DNA from: Epilinea sp044228875
GTDB lineage: Bacteria > Chloroflexota > Anaerolineae > Epilineales > Epilineaceae
Assembly (NCBI GenBank): GCA_044228875.1
Contig: JBGAUA010000157.1
Span: 1-8,374 of the forward strand
Length of the DNA: 8,374 nt
Reading direction: 5' to 3'
Of the stretch, positions 1 through 6,460 are shown in pieces (position 1 is the stretch's first letter; each line of letters starts with the position of its first letter). The notes below the pieces were generated by a model. That model worked only from the letters and a program-made list of their open reading frames with translations. It did no database searches and had not been told where the DNA came from. The position numbers were made by a program, and so were the translations under genes.

Positions 1-357
1 CAGGCGCGGGTCTGGCGTTGGGACGGTGGGTCACTGACGCAACAGGATCTTCCGACGACGACGACGCTGCTCTCGTCGTCATCGTACCGTCCGGCGGAGG
101 TCGTGTCGGCGAGGCGGTCCCTGCACGATGCCGTGGCGGGCCCGGCCGGGCTTGCGCCGGCCGACATGGCTCGGTTCCACCGCGGCCCTGAGCCGCGCCG
201 AGGTCCCTGGTCGGTCTGCATGCATCGCCCCGACGCGCGCACCGTGAGTTACAGCCAGCTTCGCGCCGGCGGATGGGGGCTCAGCTTCCGCTATGCCGCC
301 GGCGCGCCCTGCCGTGCGGCCTTGGGTCCGGCCCTGCTCCTGGACTCGCGACGATGA
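1..357 (+). CDS. NRDE/TANGO2-like family protein, C-terminal part (5' end outside window)
   Basis: The frame is open from the first base to the TGA at 355-357, giving 118 residues of a protein whose N-terminus lies outside the window. Seen: a Trp-rich start (VWRWDGG, residues 4-10), a Thr/Ser run followed by YRP (19-31), FHRG (59-62), the segment SVCMHRPDARTVSYS (71-85) and FRYAAGAPC (96-104). I recognise this pattern (WRWDG, a Thr/Ser-Ser-Ser block, SVCMHRPDA, then RY.xG.PC) as the C-terminal half of bacterial NRDE-type proteins related to TANGO2. The NRDE signature itself is N-terminal and cannot be seen here. The family's biochemical role in bacteria is poorly defined; eukaryotic TANGO2 has been linked to haem and lipid handling. 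The stop overlaps the next gene's start by ATGA (354-357), so the two are probably co-translated. Certain as a coding region, less certain as to family. Confidence 0.62.
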   Translation, partial: QARVWRWDGGSLTQQDLPTTTTLLSSSSYRPAEVVSARRSLHDAVAGPAGLAPADMARFHRGPEPRRGPWSVCMHRPDARTVSYSQLRAGGWGLSFRYAAGAPCRAALGPALLLDSRR

Positions 358-2117
358 GCAGGGCCGGCCGCGCCGTCCTGCCCTTGGCCCTGGCCCTATG
401 GGCGGCGGCGGCCATGGCGCACTCCGGCGGCGCCGCTGCACCGGATGATCCGGCGGTCGCGTCGCGTGTCGAGCTGCCGATCGGTGGCCCGCCCCTGACC
501 GGGCCGGTGGGCGATGGGCGGCGGACCTTGTGGACGATGACCGGCATCGCCCTGGGCACCCTGGCCAGCGAGGACCTGGCGCTCATCGGCGGCGGCATGC
601 TGGCCGCCCGCGGGCATCTCGGTCTGTCGGAGGCCATTCTGGCCGGCTTTGTCGGCATTCTCGGCGGCGACCTGCTGCTGTACGCGGCGGGCCGCTGGCT
701 GGCGGGGTCCTTGCTGCGCCGCGCGCCCATGCGCTGGATCATTTCGCCGCGGGATCTGGCGCGCGGACGCGAGTGGTTCACCCATCACAAGGGCCTGTCG
801 GCCATCCTGGGCAGCCGCTTCGTCCCGGGGCTGCGGCTGCCCACCTATGTCGCGGCCGGAGCCCTCCACGCCCCCTTCGGCAAGGTCTTCGGGCTTCTGG
901 CCCTGGCCGCGGGGATCTGGGTGCCTCTGGTGGTCACTGCCAGCATGGTTGTCGGTCACCGCTTGCAGTCGGTCGTCGACCGCTATGAACGACTGGCCCT
1001 GCCGCTGTTCCTGGGCGCCCTGGTCCTCGTCTGGTCGGTCATGACGCTGGCCGTGCCGGCCTTGACCTGGGAAGGGCGTCGTCGCCTGTGGGGCCGCTGG
1101 CTGCGGCTGCGTCACTGGGAGTATTGGCCGATGTGGCGCTTCTATCCTCCAGTGGTGGCCCACGTGCTCTGGCTGGGCTTCCGTCACCGGAGCCTGACGC
1201 TGTTCACGCTGGCCAACCCGGCCCTGCCGGCCGGCGGCCTCATCGGCGAGAGCAAGGACGAGATCTATCGCGGCCTGGCGGCGGGCGCCGGCGACGTCCT
1301 CCTGGCCCACGCGCTGATTGCGCCGGGGGCCACCCTCGAGCGTGTAGGTGCCGTCCGCGACTGGATGACGGCCGCGGACCAGGCCTTTCCCATCGTCCTC
1401 AAGCCGGACGTCGGGCAGCGGGGTACGGGGGTCCGGATCGTCGCGGACCTGGCGCAGGCGGCCGATTACTTCCAGGCGATCACCGTGCCGGTCATCGCCC
1501 AGGAGTTTGCCCCTGGGCGCGAGTTCGGCGTCTTCTACATCCGCCACCCGGACGAGGAGCGGGGCCGGATCTTCTCCATCACCGACAAGCGGCCCACCAC
1601 GGTGACCGGCGACGGCGTCCGAACCTTGGGGCAGCTGATCCTGATGGACGAGCGGGCGCTCTGCATGGCCCATCGTTTCGAGCGGGCCCACGCGGAGCGG
1701 CTCTACGAGGTGCTGCCCGCCGGTGAAGTGGTCGAACTGGTGGACCTCGGCACCCACCGCTTGGGGGCGGAGTTCAAGGACGGGAGCGCCATCGGCACGC
1801 CCGAGCTTGAGTCGGCCATCGACCGCATCAGCCGCGCCTACCATGGCTTCTGCTTCGGGCGTTATGACCTACGCGCACCGGACCTCGCGGCCTTTCGCGC
1901 CGGGCACGGCTTCAAGATCGTCGAACTCAACGGCGTGACGGCCGAAGCCACCCATATCTATGATCGCCGCCACTCGGTCTTTCATGCCTGGGGCATCCTG
2001 CGCGAGCAATGGCGCCAGGCCTTCGCGGTTGGCGCAGGCTGGCGATCCCGGGGACAGCAACCATTGGGACTGCGGGCGCTCCTGCGCCAGGTGCTCGCCT
2101 ACGAGGCGGCGGAGTGA
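354..2117 (+). CDS. Membrane fusion protein: signal peptide, DedA/VTT domain and ATP-grasp ligase domain
   Basis: A 587-residue protein. I chose the ATG at 354 because it overlaps the upstream stop (ATGA) and puts a clean signal peptide at the N-terminus (hydrophobic 8-20, likely cleavage after AMA at 20-22). The in-frame ATG at 273 would bury that peptide behind 27 residues. Residues about 60-205 are DedA/VTT-like: acidic E73, a Gly-rich GGDLLLYAAGRWLAG stretch, then R155 and R161 in SRFVPGLRLP, spaced like the paired arginines of DedA proteins. A further membrane segment lies at 215-235. Residues about 250-530 are ATP-grasp: HWEYWPMWRFYPP (254-266), ANPALPAGG, GESKDEI (298-304), the lysine and glycine loop K350-PDVGQRGTG, QEFAPGREFGVF (383-394), D505 in RYDLR, and the metal-binding type E524-L-N526. 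DedA proteins move lipid phosphates or phospholipids across membranes; ATP-grasp enzymes usually join a carboxylate to an amine. A lipid or envelope precursor as substrate is inference only. Confidence 0.85.
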   Translation: MSRAGRAVLPLALALWAAAAMAHSGGAAAPDDPAVASRVELPIGGPPLTGPVGDGRRTLWTMTGIALGTLASEDLALIGGGMLAARGHLGLSEAILAGFVGILGGDLLLYAAGRWLAGSLLRRAPMRWIISPRDLARGREWFTHHKGLSAILGSRFVPGLRLPTYVAAGALHAPFGKVFGLLALAAGIWVPLVVTASMVVGHRLQSVVDRYERLALPLFLGALVLVWSVMTLAVPALTWEGRRRLWGRWLRLRHWEYWPMWRFYPPVVAHVLWLGFRHRSLTLFTLANPALPAGGLIGESKDEIYRGLAAGAGDVLLAHALIAPGATLERVGAVRDWMTAADQAFPIVLKPDVGQRGTGVRIVADLAQAADYFQAITVPVIAQEFAPGREFGVFYIRHPDEERGRIFSITDKRPTTVTGDGVRTLGQLILMDERALCMAHRFERAHAERLYEVLPAGEVVELVDLGTHRLGAEFKDGSAIGTPELESAIDRISRAYHGFCFGRYDLRAPDLAAFRAGHGFKIVELNGVTAEATHIYDRRHSVFHAWGILREQWRQAFAVGAGWRSRGQQPLGLRALLRQVLAYEAAE

Positions 2118-2126
2118 TTCTCATCG

Positions 2127-2147
2127 CGATCGGCCACGGGCCGATCG
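2127..2147. terminator. Perfect hairpin between convergent genes, possible bidirectional terminator
   Basis: The arm CGATCGGCC (2127-2135) and its exact reverse complement GGCCGATCG (2139-2147) flank a 3-base ACG loop. The hairpin starts 10 bp after the fusion gene's stop and ends 27 bp before the stop of the opposing deacylase gene, where a shared terminator would sit. Neither strand has a T-run after the stem, so it is not a canonical intrinsic terminator. It could act as a pause or RNA-end-protecting structure. Confidence 0.45.
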
Positions 2148-2174
2148 AAGCACGATGGGTCCGAAGGCCGAGCC

Positions 2175-3413
2175 CTATTCACCCGGACGGTCGTGCATCC
2201 GGCGGGTGACGTAGATGACGCGGCCCTCGCGGCGCACGCGCCGATAGCCCAGCAGATGGAAGATGTCCATGGGATAGAGCCGGGCCACCCGGGTGTCGAT
2301 CCGCAGGGTGCCGCGGTGCTCGGGGTCGCGGCTGACGCCGGGCAGCAGCTTGACCGCCCAACCGAGGCGACGCCGACGCAGTCGCGCGGATACCGCGAGC
2401 CAGATGGGCTTGACCGGTCGGGTCATGAAGAAGCCGTCTTCGCCCTGGCCTTGGTAGAGGGGCATGAGGATATGGCCGTCCTCCGGCGCCCTCACCGCCC
2501 CACGGCGATCGTCGGCGAGATGCTCACTGCTGTGCACCGACTGGAAGTTCACGTAGCCCGGGCGCATCCGGAAGCCATCGTCGCCGCGGATGCCGTGGCG
2601 ATAGCGCACTTCGACGATCCAGGGAACCGAGCCGCGCGCGCGGCGGAGGTGCGCGTGATGGCGCTCGGCTTCGTCCTCGGTCATCGCCGGCAGGCAGCCG
2701 GCATGGCGCAGGGCCAGCCAGATGACGGCCTCCACGTTGTCCACGGCCTCGGCTGAGGCATGTTGCCCGCCTTCCACGCCCAAGGTCACCACGCCACGCC
2801 CGTGGTAATGGTCGAAGAGGGCGCCGTCGATCTGCTCTTCCAGGCCCAGCACCAAGGGCAGCGGAAACGCTGCGGCGAACTCGCGGTTGACCAGGGTGTC
2901 GGCGAACAACATGAAGGGCGCGCTGTGCGAGGAGGTGCTGTGACAGTCCACGATGTAGACGCGGCCCTTGGCTTCCCGCAGTACGGGGTCCAAGGCCGCC
3001 GCCAACTCCACCTGCTCGCGATCCTCCGCGCCGGCGGTGCCGGCGGCCACCCGCTCCCGCGCGGCGGCCAGCTGAGCGGCTGACCAGTTGCGGTTGAGGT
3101 CCCGGTCGATGAAACGCTTACCGCTGGCCAGGGCCTGACGGTTGCCGGCGACCGCCACCAGACGGCCGGCAAAGGGCGGTCGCGTTTCGGCCAGCGCAGC
3201 GAGCACGCGTCGCGCGGCGTGAACGCCGGCCGGTTCGTTGCCGTGAACGCCCGCGATGATGACCAGCGTGGGACCCGGCGCGTCCACGGCGTCAGGCATC
3301 GGCCACCACTCACCCAGAATGCGATCCGGGGCGGGAAGCATGGCCGGCGGGACTGGATTCAGGATCGCCGGAGGAAGCTGCGGGTCGGGGGCGCTTGCGA
3401 CGAGATCGAGCAT
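2175..3413 (-). CDS. Zinc-dependent deacylase, succinylglutamate desuccinylase/aspartoacylase family (M14-like)
   Basis: A 412-residue protein with an apparently complete active site for hydrolysing an N-acyl amino acid type amide. Seen: GVHGNEPAG (55-63) supplies zinc ligands H57 and E60; DRDLNRNW (103-110) is the conserved substrate-carboxylate binding loop; DCHST (156-160) supplies the third ligand H158; and GVEGGQ (212-217) places the catalytic glutamate at E214. Residues about 280-330 (ending GQGEDGFF) fit the family's C-terminal beta domain. A basic tail beyond it (RPVKPIWLAVSARLRRRR and onward, about 332-412) makes the protein longer than AstE or aspartoacylase, so neither of those exact functions should be assumed. 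No signal peptide is seen, so it is probably cytoplasmic. The start is supported by GAAGGA (complement 3422-3427), 8 bases upstream of the ATG. It is convergent with the DedA-ATP-grasp gene and divergent from the metal transporter operon. The substrate is unknown. Confidence 0.88.
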   Translation of the reverse strand: MLDLVASAPDPQLPPAILNPVPPAMLPAPDRILGEWWPMPDAVDAPGPTLVIIAGVHGNEPAGVHAARRVLAALAETRPPFAGRLVAVAGNRQALASGKRFIDRDLNRNWSAAQLAAARERVAAGTAGAEDREQVELAAALDPVLREAKGRVYIVDCHSTSSHSAPFMLFADTLVNREFAAAFPLPLVLGLEEQIDGALFDHYHGRGVVTLGVEGGQHASAEAVDNVEAVIWLALRHAGCLPAMTEDEAERHHAHLRRARGSVPWIVEVRYRHGIRGDDGFRMRPGYVNFQSVHSSEHLADDRRGAVRAPEDGHILMPLYQGQGEDGFFMTRPVKPIWLAVSARLRRRRLGWAVKLLPGVSRDPEHRGTLRIDTRVARLYPMDIFHLLGYRRVRREGRVIYVTRRMHDRPGE

Positions 3414-3436
3414 GACGGTTGTCCTTCGCAGGACCG

Positions 3437-3466
3437 ATTGTAGCCCGCCCGGCGCGCCAGGACCAA
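3437..3466 (-). promoter_or_regulatory. Candidate sigma-70 promoter for the deacylase gene
   Basis: On the - strand, TACAAT (complement 3437-3442, five of six matches to TATAAT) lies 18 bases downstream of TTGGTC (complement 3461-3466, matching the TTG of TTGACA). Transcription would begin about 17 bases before the ATG at 3413, just upstream of the GAAGGA ribosome binding site, giving a short but workable leader. The call rests on motif and position only. Confidence 0.42.
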
Positions 3467-3534
3467 CATGGGGCCGACCAGGCCGGCGCCGGACGGCGTG
3501 GAACGCCGCTAGGGTCGGGGGCGTGCGGATGGGC

Positions 3535-3540
3535 TATACT
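3535..3540 (+). promoter_or_regulatory. Candidate -10 element for the metal ABC transporter-photolyase operon
   Basis: TATACT, preceded by GGGC, is an AT-rich island in very GC-rich DNA and matches TATAAT at five of six positions. No convincing -35 hexamer is found 16-18 bases upstream (GGGTCG at the 17-base spacing), so the promoter may be weak or activator-dependent. The leader to the ATG at 3648 would be about 100 bases. No AT-rich palindrome resembling a Zur or MntR operator was recognised around it. Confidence 0.42.
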
Positions 3541-3647
3541 CGCCCGATCACGAGCCCGGACGCCCGGGGTCGGCTCCGCAGGTCCACCCCAGGCGCCGCG
3601 TCCGGCCGTCGCGACACCCGTCCCAACCGGCGATCAGCGAGATCCGC

Positions 3648-4565
3648 ATGCCCACCCTTGGCCGTCAGTCGACAGCCTTCGATCCTGCCGTAGACCTCGG
3701 CCCCGCCCACCTGTCGGTGGAGGCGCTCACCCTGCGCTATGGCTCGGCGGCGGCAAGGGCCCTGGAGGATGTGAGCTTCAGCGTTCCGGAGGGGACGCGC
3801 GTGGCCGTGGTAGGGCCTAACGGCGCCGGGAAGTCCACGCTCTTCAAGGCCATGGTCGGGCTGCTGCGACCTGAGACGGGGCGTGTGCTCGTGCATGGCC
3901 TGCCCTTCGGCCACGACAAGGACTGTGTGGCCTACGTGCCGCAGCGCGAAGAGGTGGACTGGCGCTTCCCGCTGTCGGTGCAGGACGTGGTGCTGATGGG
4001 GCGCTATGCCCGGCTGGGCTGGTTCAGGCGGCCGGGGCGCTCCGATCGGGCGGCCGCGATGGACTGCCTGGAGCGCCTGGGCATCGCCAGCCTGGCCCAG
4101 CGCCCCATCGGCGACCTCTCCGGCGGCCAGCAGCAACGGGTCTTCCTGGCCCGCGCCCTGGCGCAGGAGCCGCATATCCTGCTCCTGGACGAGCCCTTCG
4201 CCGGGGTGGACGTGACCAGCCAGGAGCTCGTGCTGGACCTCCTGGATGACTTGCGGCGGCGGCGGGTCACGGTCATCGTGGCCACCCATGACCTGCAGCT
4301 GGCGGCGGAGCGCTTCGACCAGGTGCTGTTGCTCAACCGCCGGCTGCTTGCCTTCGGTCCGGCCGAAGCGGTGTTCAACGCCGAGCAGGTGAAGGCGGCC
4401 TTTGGCCGCCAGGCGCTGGTGATGGAGGGCCTGCTGTTGGTGGATCACGGCGTCCCGGCGCCGCGTGCCGGCGCCCTGTTCGTCGACGGCGGCGCGGACC
4501 ACGCCGCATCCGCCACACCGGGCAGCGGGGCGGACGCCCGCGACCGGGCGCGGGGGCGCCTCTGA
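3648..4565 (+). CDS. Metal (zinc/manganese-type) ABC transporter, ATP-binding subunit
   Basis: A 305-residue nucleotide-binding subunit that would power divalent metal import at the inner membrane face. All ABC motifs are present: Walker A GPNGAGKST (56-64), Q-loop Q99, signature LSGGQ (157-161), Walker B ILLLDEP (177-183, with D181 and E182) and the switch histidine H214. The segment EVDWRFPLSVQDVVLMGRY (102-120) is typical of cluster-9 metal importers (ZnuC, MntB, SitB and YfeB relatives). About 40 residues after 265 are an extra Ala/Gly/Asp/Arg-rich tail with two histidines and no recognised domain. The ATG has only a weak ribosome binding site (GCGAGA). I kept it because no better start precedes the ABC fold. 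It is the first gene of the operon, and its TGA overlaps the permease ATG by one base (TGATG, 4563-4567). The metal is better judged from the binding protein. Confidence 0.93.
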   Translation: MPTLGRQSTAFDPAVDLGPAHLSVEALTLRYGSAAARALEDVSFSVPEGTRVAVVGPNGAGKSTLFKAMVGLLRPETGRVLVHGLPFGHDKDCVAYVPQREEVDWRFPLSVQDVVLMGRYARLGWFRRPGRSDRAAAMDCLERLGIASLAQRPIGDLSGGQQQRVFLARALAQEPHILLLDEPFAGVDVTSQELVLDLLDDLRRRRVTVIVATHDLQLAAERFDQVLLLNRRLLAFGPAEAVFNAEQVKAAFGRQALVMEGLLLVDHGVPAPRAGALFVDGGADHAASATPGSGADARDRARGRL

Positions 4566-5455
4566 TGCCGGACGCGGCTCTCGTCGAATGGTTCGCCGCG
4601 CCGCTGCGCTACGGCTTCATGCAGCGTGGCCTCTTGGCCTCCGTGCTGGTGGGCGCGGTCTGCGCGGTCATCGGCTGCTACGTGGTCCTGCGCGGCATGG
4701 CCTTCCTGGGCGACGCGATGGCCCATGCCATTCTGCCTGGCGTGGCGGTGGCCTACCTCTGGGGCGCCAACCTGCTGCTGGGCGCGGCGGTGGCCGCGGT
4801 GGCGGTAGCCCTGCTCATCGGCGCGGTGTCGCGGCAGGGGCGCATCAAGGAGGACACGGCCATCGGCATCCTCTTCGCGGGCGCCTTGTCGCTTGGAATC
4901 GCGCTGATCAGCAGCAGCCGCGGCTACGCGGTGGACCTGAGCCACATCCTCTTCGGCGATGTGCTGGGGGTCTCGCGCGGCGATCTGCTCCTGATCGGCG
5001 CCCTGGGCGCGGCGGTTGTCGGCACGATCGTCCTCCTGTACAAGGAGCTGTTGGTGGTCAGCTTCGATCCGGTCCTGGCGGCCACTTTGCGCCTGCCGGT
5101 CGAGCCGCTGCGCATCCTCATCCTGCTGCTCCTGGCCGTTACCATCGTCGCCTCGCTGCCGGCGGTGGGGGTGGGCCTGGTGGCGGCCATGCTGGTCACC
5201 CCGCCGGCGACGGCATCCCTGCTCACCAGGCGCCTGCCCCCGATGATGCTGATCTCCGCCGTCCTGGGCGCAGCCTCGGGCTTCACGGGCATCTATCTCA
5301 GCTACTACCTCGACGTGGCTTCGGGCGCGGCGGTGGTCCTGGTGGCCACGGGGCTCTTCGGCGCCGTGTACCTGTTCCATCCGCGCGGCGGCCTGCTGCC
5401 CACGTGGTGGTCCGGTCGACCCGCCCGGTTCCGACGCGCGGCCGGATCACGCTGA
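4565..5455 (+). CDS. Metal ABC transporter permease, ABC-3 family
   Basis: A 296-residue integral membrane protein with about eight hydrophobic segments (first at about 22-43, last at about 255-271), forming the channel of the metal importer. Family hallmarks are VVLRGMAFLGDAMAHAILPG (40-59), with the conserved Asp and His, and VGLVAAMLVTPPATASLL (203-220), the usual ABC-3 motif near the sixth segment. GRIKEDTAIGILFAGAL (92-108) is also typical. The length is normal for ZnuB/MntC/SitC relatives. Its ATG overlaps the ATPase stop codon, which implies translational coupling and balanced subunit synthesis. The C-terminus after 285 is short, basic and cytoplasmic. It belongs with the ATPase upstream and the binding lipoprotein 24 bp downstream. 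Confidence 0.93.
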   Translation: MPDAALVEWFAAPLRYGFMQRGLLASVLVGAVCAVIGCYVVLRGMAFLGDAMAHAILPGVAVAYLWGANLLLGAAVAAVAVALLIGAVSRQGRIKEDTAIGILFAGALSLGIALISSSRGYAVDLSHILFGDVLGVSRGDLLLIGALGAAVVGTIVLLYKELLVVSFDPVLAATLRLPVEPLRILILLLLAVTIVASLPAVGVGLVAAMLVTPPATASLLTRRLPPMMLISAVLGAASGFTGIYLSYYLDVASGAAVVLVATGLFGAVYLFHPRGGLLPTWWSGRPARFRRAAGSR

Positions 5456-5466
5456 CCGCAGAAATC

Positions 5467-5473
5467 AAGGGAG
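5467..5473 (+). promoter_or_regulatory. Strong ribosome binding site for the binding lipoprotein gene
   Basis: AAGGGAG lies 6 bases before the ATG at 5480. It is the best Shine-Dalgarno match in the operon and sits in the only sizeable gap (24 bp). Strong, independent initiation here fits the usual need for more binding protein than permease. Confidence 0.6.
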
Positions 5474-5479
5474 TCCGCC

Positions 5480-6457
5480 ATGTCATGCCGTGACGCCGCC
5501 GCCATGGTGGCCCTCGCCGCGCTCCTGGCGGCCTGCGGGCCAACCGCCGGACGAATGACGCCGATCCCGCCGCCGGTGGCAGGATCGGCGACCAAGGTTG
5601 AGAGCGTACCCCTGCGGGTGCTGGCGGCCGAGTCCTTCCTGGCCGACATCGTTCGCGGGGTAGCGGGTGACCGCGCGCCGGTGGACAGTCTCGTTCCCGT
5701 CGGCGTGGACCCCCACGCCTTCCAGCCGACCCCCGCCGATCTGCGACGCGTCGCCGACGCGGACATCCTGGTCGTCAACGGTGCCGGACTGGAGACCTTC
5801 CTGAGCGACCTGCTGACCGCTGCGGGCGAGGACAAGCCGGTCATCGAAGCAGCAGCGGGCATTCCCCTGCGACACCTGGATGAAGGGACGGAAGACGAGG
5901 CGCCACAGGGCCACGCCGCGGGCGATCCGCACCTGTGGCTGGATCCGCTGCTCGTGCGACGCTACGTCGCGAACATCGCCACGGGCCTGACCGCGGCCGA
6001 TCCGGACGGCGCCGCGACCTACGCCGCCAACGCCCGCGCCTACCAGGGCGAGCTGACGGCTCTGGACGCGGAGATTCGCGCCTTGTTGGCCGCTGTCCCC
6101 GCGGAGCGGCGGCTGCTGGTGACCAACCACGAGAGCCTGGGCTACTTCGCCGACCGCTATGACCTGCGGGTGGTGGGTGCTGTTGTGCCCGGCTTCAGCA
6201 CCAGCGCGGAACCTTCGGCCCGGCAGCTGGCGCAGCTGGTGGACCAGATCGTGGCCACGGGTACGCCGGCCATCTTCCTGGAGTCGGGGGTCAATCCCCA
6301 GCTGGCCCGGCAGCTCGCCCTGGAAACAGGCGCGCGGGTGGTCACCGACCTGCACACGGAATCGCTGACCGGCGCCGACGGTCCGGCCCCGGGCTACCTG
6401 TCGATGATGCGCCACAACGCGAGGGTGATCGCGACGGGGTTGGCGGGGGAGCGGTAG
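5480..6457 (+). CDS. Metal ABC transporter substrate-binding lipoprotein (ZnuA/AdcA/TroA type), probably zinc
   Basis: A 325-residue cluster-9 binding protein that captures metal outside the inner membrane and delivers it to the permease. The N-terminus has a lipoprotein signal with lipobox LAAC (16-19, lipidated Cys19) followed by Gly, not Asp. The likely metal ligands are H79 (VDPHAF), H151 (GDPHLWLDP), H217 (TNHESLGYF) and E294 (LHTESL). Three histidines plus glutamate at this spacing is the set described for zinc-binding AdcA proteins, whereas manganese proteins such as PsaA use Glu at the third position and Asp at the fourth. A short acidic segment bounded by histidines (RHLDEGTEDEAPQGH, 131-145) precedes H151, where zinc proteins carry a His-rich loop; this one is brief. 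GYLSMMRHNARVIATGL (305-321) is the usual C-terminal helix. Ligand assignment is by motif alignment, not by structure. Confidence 0.92.
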   Translation: MSCRDAAAMVALAALLAACGPTAGRMTPIPPPVAGSATKVESVPLRVLAAESFLADIVRGVAGDRAPVDSLVPVGVDPHAFQPTPADLRRVADADILVVNGAGLETFLSDLLTAAGEDKPVIEAAAGIPLRHLDEGTEDEAPQGHAAGDPHLWLDPLLVRRYVANIATGLTAADPDGAATYAANARAYQGELTALDAEIRALLAAVPAERRLLVTNHESLGYFADRYDLRVVGAVVPGFSTSAEPSARQLAQLVDQIVATGTPAIFLESGVNPQLARQLALETGARVVTDLHTESLTGADGPAPGYLSMMRHNARVIATGLAGER

Positions 6458-6460
6458 CCC

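Noticed and set aside
60..80. Inverted repeat GACGACG/CGTCGTC with a 7-base loop
   Set aside because: It is explained by coding: four ACG Thr codons followed by TCG Ser codons in the conserved Thr/Ser block of the NRDE-like protein.
273..356. Upstream in-frame ATG at 273 as the start of the DedA-ATP-grasp gene
   Set aside because: It would add 27 residues in front of a clean signal peptide and overlap the upstream coding sequence by 85 bases. The ATGA overlap at 354 is a better start.
396..1844. Long open frame (482 codons) on the - strand opposite the DedA-ATP-grasp gene
   Set aside because: Its translation is rich in Gln, Gly, Arg, Asp and His with no domain, which is typical antisense read-through in high-GC DNA. 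The + strand frame has clear motifs throughout.
3483..3508. Palindrome CCGGCGCCGG and a small CGGCGT/ACGCCG hairpin as a defined operator or terminator
   Set aside because: Short GC palindromes are frequent by chance in DNA this GC-rich. They are kept only as a remark on the intergenic region, not as a feature.
3534..4502. 322-codon frame on the - strand opposite the ABC ATPase gene
   Set aside because: It is the shadow of a gene with every ABC motif intact, and its product is His/Gln/Arg-rich with no domain.
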